NCBI RefSeq assembly: GCF_001499995.1 | Contig: NZ_LQIU01000037.1 | Coordinates: forward strand, 1-38,459 | DNA: 38,459 bases | Source of the DNA: Mycobacterium sp. IS-1496 | GTDB taxonomy: Bacteria; Actinomycetota; Actinomycetes; Mycobacteriales; Mycobacteriaceae | Reading direction: 5' to 3' | Shown: positions 24,026 through 32,797 of the stretch, piece by piece | Numbering within the stretch: the first letter of the stretch is position 1 | Layout of the letters: every line of letters begins with the position of its first letter | Program-made: the position numbers and the translations under genes | Notes under the pieces: generated by a model | What the model saw: only the letters and a program-made list of their open reading frames with translations | What the model was told of the DNA's origin: nothing | Databases searched by the model: none

Positions 24026-25723
24026 ATGTCCGGCAACGACCTCCAGAGCGCGGTGAGCGCGCTGCGCGCCGCCTTCGACGAGGTGGCTTCCTGTGATGTC
24101 GCGCTGCTGGATCGGCCCGAACTCGTTGCGGCGCTGGACGATCTCGAGACCCTGGGGTGCCAGCTGCCCACGATGAGTCACCGTTTGTTGGCCCGGCTGC
24201 AGGCCGAGGCCACACCGCAGCAGCTGGGCGCCACATCGTGGAAAGAGGTCCTCACGGTGCGGTGGCGAATCTCGGGGAGCGAGGCTCACCGCCGCCTCAC
24301 CGAGGCCGCCTTGTTGGCGCCGCGCCAGGCGTTGACCGGCCCGTCGCTGCCACCCCTGCTGCCGGCGACCGCGGCCGCCCAAGCGCTCGGATGCATCACC
24401 GGCGAACACGTGGACGTCATCCGCAAAGCGGTCGACAAACTGCCCGCATGGGTGGATACGGCCACCCGGGAGCAGTTCGAGGTCACCCTGGTCCGCACCG
24501 CGGTCGGGGTGGGCCCCAAAGAACTCAAAGACACCGCCGACCTCACGCTGTTCCTGCTCGACCAGGACGGTCCCGAGCCCGATGACACCGAACGCGCCCG
24601 CAAGCGTGGCGTGTCGAGGTCCAAACAACGTGACGACGGAATGGTCGACCTGTCCGGCCATCTGACTCCGGAAGCGTGGGCGGTGTGGGAGGTGCTCTTC
24701 GCCAAATACGCCGCACCCGGGATGTGTAATCCCGACGATCCCGAACCCTGCACCTCAGGCACCCCCACCCAAGCCCAGATCGACAATGACCACCGCACCC
24801 TGGCCCAGCGCCAACACGACGCGATGATCGCGATCGGGCGCATCGCGTTGATGAGCGGCGAACTCGGTCACTTGAACGGGCTGCCGGTCTCGATCATCAT
24901 CCGCACCACGCTGCAAGACCTGGAATCGCGCGCCGGGGTCGGCACCACCGGCGGCGGCACCGTGATCCCGATCAAGGAGGTGATCCGGATGGCCGGCCAC
25001 GCCAACCACTACCTGGCGGTGTTCGACAAAGCGACCGGATCGGCCCTCGATCTGTTCCGCGCCAAACGCACCGCCTCCCCGGCGCAGCGCATCATGCTGA
25101 TCGCCCGCGATGGGGGATGCACCAAACCGTGCTGCACCATCGGCGCCTACGGCTCCCAAGTGCATCACGTGGTCGCCGACTGGACCGACGGCGGCAACAC
25201 CAACGTCGATGAACTCGGGCTTGCGTGCGGGCCGGACAACCGCAGCGTCGACAACGACGGCGGCTGGTCCACCCGCATGAACGACCAGCACGAGGTCGAA
25301 TGGATCCCGCCACCACGATTGGACACCGGCCAGGCCCGGCTGAACTACTACCACCGGCCCGAACGCCTTCTGCGCCCGCCCGATGACCCGGATATCGGCG
25401 CCGAAACCGTTGTTTCCACAGAGCCGGCTGACGCTGACGACATTGGCGACACCGAACTCCACGCTGAGCCGGTCGACGACGGCGACGAGACCGCCCACGT
25501 GAAGACCGCTGCCCCGGTGGCCGACAGCGACACGACCGGCCGCGTGAAGACCGCTGCCCCGGTGGCCGACGAGGTCCACGAGAACGTTCGCTCGGAGGAA
25601 GCCGCCACATCACAAACCGACTTCCACGAAACCGGCCGCGCGGAGCAGGACTCACCCACCCGGCCCGCCGACAACGCCGGTGAGCCCGGCGGCCCCGCAC
25701 CTCCGGAAGGTCGGGCGGCCTGA
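24026..25723 (+). CDS. DUF222 / HNH endonuclease-signature protein (13E12 family)
   Basis: The 565-residue protein is of the mycobacterial 13E12 repeat family. The N-terminal DUF222 domain (about 1-370) is helical. An HNH region (about 355-420) has paired cysteines (GGCTKPCCTIGAYG), the HH of VHHVVADW and CGPDNRSVDNDGGW, where the last HNH histidine appears replaced. After about residue 450 the protein is an acidic low-complexity tail with a duplicated 15-residue unit. Nuclease activity is suggested by family but unproven. The ATG at 24026 is chosen because the upstream ATG at 24011 lies inside the SOS box. The gene follows ligD by 79 bp on the same strand. Confidence 0.85.
   Translation: MSGNDLQSAVSALRAAFDEVASCDVALLDRPELVAALDDLETLGCQLPTMSHRLLARLQAEATPQQLGATSWKEVLTVRWRISGSEAHRRLTEAALLAPRQALTGPSLPPLLPATAAAQALGCITGEHVDVIRKAVDKLPAWVDTATREQFEVTLVRTAVGVGPKELKDTADLTLFLLDQDGPEPDDTERARKRGVSRSKQRDDGMVDLSGHLTPEAWAVWEVLFAKYAAPGMCNPDDPEPCTSGTPTQAQIDNDHRTLAQRQHDAMIAIGRIALMSGELGHLNGLPVSIIIRTTLQDLESRAGVGTTGGGTVIPIKEVIRMAGHANHYLAVFDKATGSALDLFRAKRTASPAQRIMLIARDGGCTKPCCTIGAYGSQVHHVVADWTDGGNTNVDELGLACGPDNRSVDNDGGWSTRMNDQHEVEWIPPPRLDTGQARLNYYHRPERLLRPPDDPDIGAETVVSTEPADADDIGDTELHAEPVDDGDETAHVKTAAPVADSDTTGRVKTAAPVADEVHENVRSEEAATSQTDFHETGRAEQDSPTRPADNAGEPGGPAPPEGRAA
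25498..25570 (+). repeat. Two-copy 45-bp-period repeat in the HNH gene tail
   Basis: A 28-bp unit at 25498-25525 recurs identically at 25543-25570 (first 20 bases CGTGAAGACCGCTGCCCCGG). The period of 45 bp keeps the frame and duplicates VKTAAPVAD in the protein. It is a likely site of strand slippage and of length variation between strains. Confidence 0.85.
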
Positions 25724-25828
25724 CCGCCGTCACCCGCGTATGCGCCTCAGGACGCCACCTGGAGTTGGGCGACGATCCGGCTGAGGCGCCACTTCAGGGT
25801 GCGCGGAATGGCGGCCCACGCTGCTGTC

Positions 25829-26104
25829 ATGCCGCGCGACGTCCCTATCTCCGCAGAACCCGCCGAGGTGGTCGGGGTGATCGAGGAATTCGGCGTGCGG
25901 CCGGCCGATAGCAAGGTTCCCGAACTGTTCATTCGCGCCCACCCAGGACTGATCCAGGGCGGACAACGCATCTACGACATCGTCCGCAGCTGGCCCGAAC
26001 AGATCGAGATCACCGTCGTCCGGGGAACCCATTTCCTGCAGGAGGACAGCGCGGGCGAGATCGGCAGAGCCGTCGCATCGTTCGTCCGGACGGCCGCTCG
26101 GGCG
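25829..26104 (+). pseudogene. Haloalkane dehalogenase remnant (C-terminal fragment)
   Basis: The + strand encodes about 88 residues that read like the last quarter of a haloalkane dehalogenase: MPRDVPISAEPAEVVGVIEE, then SKVPELFIRAHPGLI, RSWPEQIEITVV and HFLQEDSAGEIGRAVASFV. The catalytic His of GTHFLQED is present. The nucleophile Asp and the whole N-terminal two thirds are absent, and nothing like them is seen upstream in this frame. The frame continues to a stop at 26206, over the end of the decarboxylase gene, without further similarity. A small expressed ORF cannot be excluded, but a decayed gene is much likelier. Confidence 0.7.
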
Positions 26105-26121
26105 CGCTGCTGCCGGCTTGA

Positions 26122-27582
26122 TCAGGCGACGACGCGGAAGTGCTGCGCCTTCGCATCCGACGCGTCGGGCAGCGTCATCCCCGCGGCCGCGCCCGTACGC
26201 AGATAGTCGACGACCGCGTCGTTGAGCTCCTCGCCCGGTACCACGGCCGGGATACCCGGCGGGTACGGCGTGATCTGTTCGGCCGCAACCCTTCCCGCCG
26301 CCTTCTCGGCCGGCACCATCTCGGTGGCACCGAAGAACGCATCGCGCGGCACGATCACCGTCTGCAGTTGGATCTCCTGCGGGGAGGGCAGGTCGATGCG
26401 CGGTGGCGCCTCGAAGTCGCGTGCCGCCTCGCGCCAGGACGACAACGCGGCCAGAAGCCGGTCGGCGGTGTGCGGATCGTCGGCGAACGACATCGTCGCC
26501 AGCATGCGCCGATGATCGGACATCCCGAGATCCAGCATGCAGTGTTCGCGGATCCAATCGGAGCCCTGATAACCCGAGGTGCCGGTCGTCGCGACATCCA
26601 TCAGCACTTGAAGCCGGTCCAGGTCGTGGGACGCCTGCTCGCCCAGGAGTTCGTCGTCGAGCACCTCGACGCCGGCGATCTCCTCGATCCGCGCCCGAAC
26701 GCCGGCGGCGAGTTCCAGTGCGGCGCCGAGCAAGTCGTGGCCCCGCTCGACCATCTGCCGTCGCCACGCGTCGAGCGCCGCGTAGACCATGACATTCGGG
26801 CTCGTGGTCATGAGCAGATCGGCGCATTTGGACAGCCGATCGGCGTCGACCAGGTCGCCCTGCAGATGGAACACCGAACCCTGCTCGAAACCGGCGCCCA
26901 TCTTGTGGACGCTGACCACGCACACGTCGGCGCCGGCATCCATCGCCCAGGTGGGGAGATCCTCGTGGAACGGCAGGTGTGCACCCCAGGCCTCGTCGAC
27001 GATCAGCGGTTTGCCGCGGTCGTGACACACCTCGGCGATTCCGGCGAGGTCGGCGCAGGTGCCGTAGGGACTCGGGCTGACGACCAGCGCCCCCGAGGCG
27101 TCGGGGTACCGCTCCCACGCGTCGGCGACCTGTTGCGGTGACGGCGGATGCGAGATGTGTCGTTCGGTGTCCCACTGCGGGGTGATCCACCGCGGCTGCA
27201 CACCGGAGAGGATCAGCCCCGCCACGACCGACTTGTGGCTGTCGCGGCTGAGCAGCAGACCGCCGTCGTGCCCGCCGGCGACCGCCATCATCGCGGCCTT
27301 GACCGACAGTGAGCTCCCGCAGGTCGAGAAGAACGCCGAGTCGGCCCCGACCGCCTCGGCCATCAGGTCTTCGGCGTCGGACAGGAAACCGCCCCGCGAC
27401 ATCCGGTCGTCGAGACCACCGGAGGCCAGGACGTCGTCGCGGAAGGGGTCTTTGCCGAGCACGGCGAGCGCGCGTTCGTCGGCGCCCCGGCCCTGGCGGT
27501 GCCCGGGCGGGGTGAAGCCGTACCGCTCGCTGCGGTGATAGTCGGCCAACGCGTCCAGGAGCGGTGCTCTCGCCTGATCCAT
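26122..27582 (-). CDS. Orn/Lys/Arg decarboxylase-family PLP enzyme
   Basis: The 486-residue fold-type I PLP enzyme resembles the short biodegradative-type basic amino acid decarboxylases found in Gram-positives. FTPPGHRQGRGADE occurs near residue 23, FSTCGSSLSVKAAM near 85 (phosphate site), VDEAWGAH with Asp196 and SVHKMGAGFEQGS with PLP-lysine Lys227. The C-terminal domain has TPYPPGIPAVVPGE, typical of the family. The substrate (lysine, arginine or ornithine) cannot be told from sequence. Its start is 41 bp after the RNase HI stop on the same strand. Confidence 0.88.
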   Translation of the reverse strand: MDQARAPLLDALADYHRSERYGFTPPGHRQGRGADERALAVLGKDPFRDDVLASGGLDDRMSRGGFLSDAEDLMAEAVGADSAFFSTCGSSLSVKAAMMAVAGGHDGGLLLSRDSHKSVVAGLILSGVQPRWITPQWDTERHISHPPSPQQVADAWERYPDASGALVVSPSPYGTCADLAGIAEVCHDRGKPLIVDEAWGAHLPFHEDLPTWAMDAGADVCVVSVHKMGAGFEQGSVFHLQGDLVDADRLSKCADLLMTTSPNVMVYAALDAWRRQMVERGHDLLGAALELAAGVRARIEEIAGVEVLDDELLGEQASHDLDRLQVLMDVATTGTSGYQGSDWIREHCMLDLGMSDHRRMLATMSFADDPHTADRLLAALSSWREAARDFEAPPRIDLPSPQEIQLQTVIVPRDAFFGATEMVPAEKAAGRVAAEQITPYPPGIPAVVPGEELNDAVVDYLRTGAAAGMTLPDASDAKAQHFRVVA

Positions 27583-27623
27583 GTCCCTGGGCTACCCGCC
27601 GCTGGTGCGTTGAACCGCCGAGG

Positions 27624-28088
27624 TCAGCCGAGAACCGTCGCGGCCTCGAGCGCCTGCCGCAGACCGCGGGTGGCCAGCTGGTCGGCCAGCTCGTTGTCGG
27701 GGACGCCGGAATGCCCCTTCACCCAGAACCATTCGACCTGGTGCGCTGCGCAGGCAGTACGCAGCCGCCGCCACAGGTCGGCGTTCTTCACCGGCTGTCT
27801 GGCGGCCGTCAGCCAGCCGTTGCGCTCCCACCCGAGCACCCATTTCGTGATGCCGTTGCGGACGTAGGTGCTGTCGGTGTGGAGGTGCACCACCACGGGT
27901 CTGGTGAGCGCTTCCAACGCCATGATCGGGGCGGTGAGCTCCATCCGGTTGTTGCTCGTCGCACCGGCTTCCCCGCCGAACATCTCGCGGACGCGGTCGC
28001 GGTGGCGCAGCACCGCGCCCCAGCCCCCGGGGCCGGGGTTGGGGCGGCAGCCGCCGTCGGTGTGGATGATCACGGGTTCGGTGTCCAC
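27624..28088 (-). CDS. rnhA: Ribonuclease HI
   Basis: The 154-residue type 1 RNase H removes RNA from RNA-DNA hybrids. All four catalytic acids are visible: Asp11 (HTDGGCRPNPG), Glu50 (NNRMELTA), Asp72 (HTDSTYV) and Asp136 (DNELADQLA). The basic handle segment KWVLGWERNGWLTA is also present. The GTG start lies 4 bp after the HhH gene's stop. The usual mycobacterial RNase HI is fused to a CobC-like phosphatase (Rv2228c); this one is a stand-alone domain. A longer ATG reading overlaps the upstream gene. Confidence 0.93.
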   Translation of the reverse strand: MDTEPVIIHTDGGCRPNPGPGGWGAVLRHRDRVREMFGGEAGATSNNRMELTAPIMALEALTRPVVVHLHTDSTYVRNGITKWVLGWERNGWLTAARQPVKNADLWRRLRTACAAHQVEWFWVKGHSGVPDNELADQLATRGLRQALEAATVLG

Positions 28089-28092
28089 GGGC

Positions 28093-28281
28093 TCAGCCGT
28101 CCTCCGCCTGCCGGAGCAGCTGAACCGCCCTGGGTCCCACGCCATGCAGCGTCAGCAGCTCGTCGAGATCCGCCGGGAGGTCGGCGCGGGTGCGGTACCC
28201 GGCATCGACGAGCGCGCCGGTGGCCGGTCTGCCGATCCGGATCCCGTCGAAGACTGCGCCGCGGTCGACAGGCTCGCTCAT
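28093..28281 (-). CDS. Small helix-hairpin-helix protein
   Basis: The 62-residue protein begins MSEPVDRGAVFDGIRIGRPA. Its second half, ADLPADLDELLTLHGVGPRAVQLLRQA, is a single helix-hairpin-helix with the LHGVGPRAV hairpin, which usually binds DNA backbone without sequence specificity. It overlaps the VOC gene stop (ATGA) and is 4 bp from rnhA. The association with RNase HI suggests action on nucleic acids, but no specific role is known. Confidence 0.78.
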   Translation of the reverse strand: MSEPVDRGAVFDGIRIGRPATGALVDAGYRTRADLPADLDELLTLHGVGPRAVQLLRQAEDG

Positions 28282-28922
28282 GACCTGAGGATAGGTGCGG
28301 AGATCATGGCCGTCGGGACCGACATCCCGAGATCGCGGTGCCGCAGCGTGGTGATCCGTCGCCCCGGCTGCACCGCAGGCTTCACCGGCGCCGTGCGTGC
28401 ACCGAAGAACGACGCCGTCGCGTCGATGTCGGCGACGACGTAGGTGATACCCCACAGGGTGGACGGGCCATCGCCGGCCGTGTCCGGTGAGCCGACCACC
28501 TCGAGAATCACCTCACCCAACCGGAAGAAGACCTGACGGATCGGCCGGCCGCCCAGTTCGGCGTCGCGCTCACGGCGGGGCGCCACCCCGAGCGCGGCAA
28601 GCGATTCGGCTGTCCGCCGCAAATAGGGCGACATCAGCACGACGTGGTCGATCGCGGTGACGCCATTCGGATGCGTCGCGGGCTCGGCGGCGGTGGCGTC
28701 TGACCTCGTCGTCGGGATCCCGTCGACGGGAGCGTCCACCGGGAGCCCCCGCAGCGACCACCCGACGATGCCGGAGCCGCCGGCGCGGTCGACCAGTCTG
28801 ATGCGGACAGCGCCGACCCTGCAGACGTCATCGGTGTCGACGCTGAACCCGGCCCGCCGCCACGCGGCCGGGGGATCGGCAACGCGGACTTCGTCGACGG
28901 TGACTGTCGAGGCCGGATGCAC
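28278..28922 (-). CDS. VOC (glyoxalase/bleomycin resistance) family protein
   Basis: The 214-residue protein consists of two VOC-like halves. The first is weak (VTVDEVRVADPPAAWRRAGF). The second is clear: TAIDHVVLMSPYLRRTAESL, FFRLGEVILEVVGSP and LWGITYVVADIDATASFFG. Metal-ligand residues (His near 103, Glu near 152) are present, but the substrate is unknown. The GTG start at 28922 is chosen because upstream sequence lacks family similarity; it has only a weak RBS. It heads the VOC-HhH-rnhA operon, divergent from the kinase gene across 176 bp. Confidence 0.75.
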   Translation of the reverse strand: MHPASTVTVDEVRVADPPAAWRRAGFSVDTDDVCRVGAVRIRLVDRAGGSGIVGWSLRGLPVDAPVDGIPTTRSDATAAEPATHPNGVTAIDHVVLMSPYLRRTAESLAALGVAPRRERDAELGGRPIRQVFFRLGEVILEVVGSPDTAGDGPSTLWGITYVVADIDATASFFGARTAPVKPAVQPGRRITTLRHRDLGMSVPTAMISAPILRS

Positions 28923-29098
28923 GGGACCCAGGCTACGGCGGGGGACGGTCGAGACCGCCCGGCCACAAGTGCACCGAGTGCCACATGTGGGGCGCCGGTG
29001 GGAAAGCCGACCGCAACCGCTGATTCCCACGTCTGGGTGGTCTTTGCTCGGTACCGTGAGGCGAAGGATCCGCGTTTCACCGGAGGACGGTTGGCACT

Positions 29099-32083
29099 AT
29101 GGCGGGCGGGATAACGACCGAGTTGGCGGCCGCCGGATTCACCGACGCCGTCGAGGTCGGACGCGGTGGCGGCGGCGTGGTCTACCGCTGCCATCAGAAG
29201 TCGCTCGGGCGGAGCGTGGCCATCAAGGTGCTCGCCTCCGACCTCGACGACGACGACCGGGAGCGTTTCCTGCGCGAGGGCTACGCGATGGGCGGGCTGT
29301 CCGGCCACCCCAACATCGTGAACATCCTGCAGGTCGGTGTCACCGAGGGCAACCGGCCCTTCATCGTGATGCCCTATCACGCAAGGGGTTCCCTGGCGCA
29401 GCGGGTGCGCAGGGAAGGCCGGATCGCGTGGCCCGAGGCGCTGCGCATCGGCGTGAAACTCTGCGGCGCTTTGGAAACCGCGCACCGGACGGGGACCTTG
29501 CACCGGGACATCAAACCGGCCAACGTGCTCGTCAACGACTACGGCGAACCGCAACTGAGCGACTTCGGAACCGCACGGATCGTCGGCGGGTACAAGACCG
29601 TCACCGGCTTCTTCACCGGCACCCTCTCCTACACCGCGCCCGAGGTGCTCAGCGGGACCCCGCCGACCGTCGCGGCCGACGTGTACTCCCTCGGCGCGAC
29701 GATCTATGCCCTGATCGCAGGCAACCCTCCGCACGAACGCAAGGCCGACGAAGACCTGATCGCCCACTACCTGCGGATCACCTCGACACCCGTGCCCGAC
29801 CTGCGCCCGGAGGGCATTCCGGTCGACGTCTGCTCGGTGATCGAGAAGGCGATGTCGCGCGAACCGGCCGACCGGTTCGCCTCGGCGGAGGAGTTCGGCC
29901 GCGAACTGCAACTGGCACAACGCAACAACGGTCTGGCCGCGGATTCGATGGCACTCAGCGACCCGGACGCCACGCCGGAGCAGACGGCCGGCGCCGAGGG
30001 GCTCGACGCCACGCGCCCGCCCGAACCCACCGGGGAGGACTCACTGGGTGCGACCGGCGCGATGCCACCGCCCTCACCGGGCATGTTCGCCCACACCGCG
30101 TCGATCAGCGCGTCGAGCCTGCCGTGGGCGGTCCCGGCGGCCGCACCGCCACCGGCGGCCGAGACCCCGGCGGCCGGCCCTCCCGAGAAGCCGAACCGCA
30201 ACCGCACACTCATCGCCGCCGCGGCGGCCGTCGCGGTGCTGCTCCTCGTGGCCAGCGGCATCTACATGGTCGTCTCACCCGGCGACGACGCCGGAAGCGA
30301 CGTGGCGGCGCCGGCCGGCCAGACGCAACCGACCCCGGAGGCCCAGCCCGGGTGGCGGTCGCTGGCGGATGCGCGAGTGGCCCGCGAGGGAGTCGCGGCG
30401 ACGGAGGCCGACGGCACGATCTGGGTGTTCGGCGGCGTCGGCGAAGGCGACCGCGTCAGCGGGCGGCACGAGGGCTACGACCCGGCGATCGACAGCTGGA
30501 AGGGCGGTGAGGACCTCCCCGTTCCCGTGCAGCACGCGATGGCGGTGACCTGGCAGGGCACCCCGGTCGTCCTCGGTGGCTGGCGCGCCGATGGCGCCGA
30601 CCAGCGGGTGGCCACCGACCGGGTGTGGCGGGTCGTCAACAGTCGATGGACCGAGCTACCCCCACTGCTGCAACCCCGCGCGGCCGCGTCCGCCGCCGTG
30701 GTGGGCGACCGCATCATCGTCACCGGCGGCGTCGACGAAGCCGGCAGACTGCTCGCCACCACCGAGATCTACGACGGCACCGGCTGGAAACTCGGCGCCG
30801 CCATGCCCACACCGCGGCAGATGTCGGCGGCGGCGTCGGACGGCAGGCTGGTGTACGTGGTCGGCGGCTCGACCGGGACAGCGGATCTGGCGACGGCCGA
30901 GGCCTACGATCCGGCCGCGAACACGTGGACCGCGCTGCCCCCAATCCCTCAGCCGCGCAGTGACTTCGGTGCGACGAACGCCGACGGGCGGCTGGTCGCG
31001 GTGGGTGGTGAATCTGCGGGACAGGTCCTGGCGAGCGTCGTCGCGCTCGACTTCGTCACGCGGACGTGGACGGAGTTGCCCGACATGGAGACCGCGCGCC
31101 ACGGCATGGCGGTCGCCAGCGTGGGCCGAACCGTCTACGCGATCGGCGGGTCGACCGGTGCGGCCGACGGCGCGGTCACCGCATCGGCCGAATCCCTCAA
31201 ACTGGGTGCCCGCCGGCCGCAACCGGCCGCTGCGTGGCGGACCTTGCCGGATGCGCCGACGGCGCGGCTGATGACGGCGTGGACCGTGCTCGACGACAAG
31301 ATCTGGATCGCCGGCGGCATGAGCCACGGTGAGACCCTCCAGACCGTCGAGAGCTACGACACGCGAACGCGCACCTGGCAGACCGAGCCCCCGCTGCCGG
31401 TACCCCTGCATCACGCCACCGCGGCGACGTATCGCGGCGAGGTCGTGGTGATCGGCGGCGCCAGCGAAAGCATCGCCGACGCGTCGAACAAGGTGTACGC
31501 GCTGCGCGACGGCGCATGGGCGGAGCTTCCCCCGATGAAGCACGGCCGGGTCGCGGGTGCCGCGGCGGTCGTCGGGGACAAGCTGGTGGTCGTCGGCGGG
31601 CAGAACGACAAGCAGCTCGTCGCGCAGACCGAGGTGTTCGACGGTGAGTCGTGGACCGAGGCCGCCGACCTGCCCACGCCGCGTGAACACCTGGCGGCGG
31701 TGTCGGACGGTGTCTACGTCTACACCCTCGGCGGACGACTGCTGAGCGCCGACGAGAACTCGGCGGCCTTCGAGCGGTTCAATCCGCAGACCGGCGCGTG
31801 GGAATCCCTGCCGGACATGCCGACTGCGCGCGGGAGTTACGGCGCCGCGTTCATCGACGGCCGGATCGTCGCGGTCGGCGGCGAAGAACCGACCCGGGTG
31901 CTGGCCACGGTCGAGATGTACGACATCGCCGGCGGCACCTGGAGCACGCTCGCGCCGATCAGCACCCCGCTGCACGGGGAGGCGGTGGCCGCCGTCGGCT
32001 CGACGCTGTACTGCATCGGCGGGGCGGACCGGCCGACGCACGAAGGCCCCGTCGCCACGGTCGAGGCCCTCGACTTCACGTAG
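29099..32083 (+). CDS. Membrane Ser/Thr protein kinase with twelve kelch motifs
   Basis: The 994-residue protein has an N-terminal Hanks kinase (about 14-275): glycine loop VGRGGGGVVY, Lys43 in VAIKVL, HRD at 135-137 with IKPANVLV, DFG at 155-157, and an activation loop rich in Thr/Tyr before APEV. A Pro-rich juxtamembrane linker (about 280-368) and one transmembrane helix (about 371-391, LIAAAAAVAVLLLVASGIYM) follow. The outer part (about 415-994) carries twelve kelch-like units with GG and Tyr/Trp spacing (VYVVGGSTG, LVVVGGQND). That is enough for two six-bladed propellers. The sensor is thus external and the kinase cytoplasmic. It ends convergently with an FHA-HTH gene, overlapping by 8 bp. 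GGAGGA precedes the ATG. Confidence 0.92.
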   Translation: MAGGITTELAAAGFTDAVEVGRGGGGVVYRCHQKSLGRSVAIKVLASDLDDDDRERFLREGYAMGGLSGHPNIVNILQVGVTEGNRPFIVMPYHARGSLAQRVRREGRIAWPEALRIGVKLCGALETAHRTGTLHRDIKPANVLVNDYGEPQLSDFGTARIVGGYKTVTGFFTGTLSYTAPEVLSGTPPTVAADVYSLGATIYALIAGNPPHERKADEDLIAHYLRITSTPVPDLRPEGIPVDVCSVIEKAMSREPADRFASAEEFGRELQLAQRNNGLAADSMALSDPDATPEQTAGAEGLDATRPPEPTGEDSLGATGAMPPPSPGMFAHTASISASSLPWAVPAAAPPPAAETPAAGPPEKPNRNRTLIAAAAAVAVLLLVASGIYMVVSPGDDAGSDVAAPAGQTQPTPEAQPGWRSLADARVAREGVAATEADGTIWVFGGVGEGDRVSGRHEGYDPAIDSWKGGEDLPVPVQHAMAVTWQGTPVVLGGWRADGADQRVATDRVWRVVNSRWTELPPLLQPRAAASAAVVGDRIIVTGGVDEAGRLLATTEIYDGTGWKLGAAMPTPRQMSAAASDGRLVYVVGGSTGTADLATAEAYDPAANTWTALPPIPQPRSDFGATNADGRLVAVGGESAGQVLASVVALDFVTRTWTELPDMETARHGMAVASVGRTVYAIGGSTGAADGAVTASAESLKLGARRPQPAAAWRTLPDAPTARLMTAWTVLDDKIWIAGGMSHGETLQTVESYDTRTRTWQTEPPLPVPLHHATAATYRGEVVVIGGASESIADASNKVYALRDGAWAELPPMKHGRVAGAAAVVGDKLVVVGGQNDKQLVAQTEVFDGESWTEAADLPTPREHLAAVSDGVYVYTLGGRLLSADENSAAFERFNPQTGAWESLPDMPTARGSYGAAFIDGRIVAVGGEEPTRVLATVEMYDIAGGTWSTLAPISTPLHGEAVAAVGSTLYCIGGADRPTHEGPVATVEALDFT

Positions 32084-32690
32084 CGTCGCGCAGCTGGGCG
32101 ATGGTCACCGCGCCGCGTCGCAGCGCCTCGTTGGCCAGCCGGACCCGGCGGTCGCCCTCCGCAGGGACGGCGAACTTGTCGTACAGGTTCTGCAGATGCT
32201 GTTTGACGGCGGCCTCGGTGACGAACAGTTCGCCGGCCAGGCGGCGCACGGAGGCGGGTTCGGGGAAGAGGTCGTCGGAGACCAGCGGCCGGCACAACGC
32301 CACGAGGACGTCGAATTCGCGCCGGGTCAGACGCGGCGGGAGGTCGGACGGCTGCGCGGACACCGTCTGCTCGTCACGGGGTCCGTCACCGCTGTCCTGT
32401 GCCTGCCAGAAGATCAAGCGGGACCTGCCGACGCGTACCTCGTCCCCGGACCGCAGCACCCGTTCGGCGGTGATCCGTTCGCCGTTGAGATACGTGCCGT
32501 TGCGGCTGCCGAGATCCCTGATCGACCAGGCGAAGCCGAGGTTCTCGAACACGGCGTGCAGCCGGGAGACCGTCTGGTCGTGCTCGAGGGAGACGGCGTT
32601 GGTGGCGGCCTTACCGAGCGTCACCCGCTGACCGTCGAGCGTGATCAACTCCCGCCCCGACGGTCTCCACACTTCGAGGTGGCAAGGCAT
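32076..32690 (-). CDS. FHA-domain transcriptional regulator with LuxR-like HTH
   Basis: The 204-residue protein has an FHA domain (about 20-85), with VSRLHAVFEN and DLGSRNGTYLNGERI giving the phosphothreonine-binding Arg-Ser-His/Asn set. The C-terminal helix-turn-helix (about 130-190) has LTRREFDVLVALCRPL and VTEAAVKQHLQNLYDKF, as in LuxR/GerE-type DNA-binding domains. The ATG at 32690 has a strong RBS, AGGAGG; the longer frame upstream is not used. FHA domains bind phosphorylated kinases, and the convergent kinase gene overlaps it by 8 bp, so the two probably act together. Confidence 0.88.
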   Translation of the reverse strand: MPCHLEVWRPSGRELITLDGQRVTLGKAATNAVSLEHDQTVSRLHAVFENLGFAWSIRDLGSRNGTYLNGERITAERVLRSGDEVRVGRSRLIFWQAQDSGDGPRDEQTVSAQPSDLPPRLTRREFDVLVALCRPLVSDDLFPEPASVRRLAGELFVTEAAVKQHLQNLYDKFAVPAEGDRRVRLANEALRRGAVTIAQLRDAT

Positions 32691-32797
32691 GCGGACCTCC
32701 TGTCGCAGGCAATTCTCACCCAGAGCCGGGGGTTCGCGGTCGACAAACGCGCCGCGGGCCGCCGGGAAGTCCCGACGGCCCGCGGCCCGCTCGACTC

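Noticed and set aside
25748..25830. Minus-strand peptide ending AWAAIPRTLKWRLSRIVAQL... that looks protein-like
   Set aside because: It could be the tail of a lost gene, but it is about 27 residues and I cannot assign a family, so it is not listed as a feature.
26122..27190. Open frames on both strands within the decarboxylase gene
   Set aside because: They are low-complexity Arg/Pro-rich translations without motifs, while the decarboxylase frame has clear PLP motifs.
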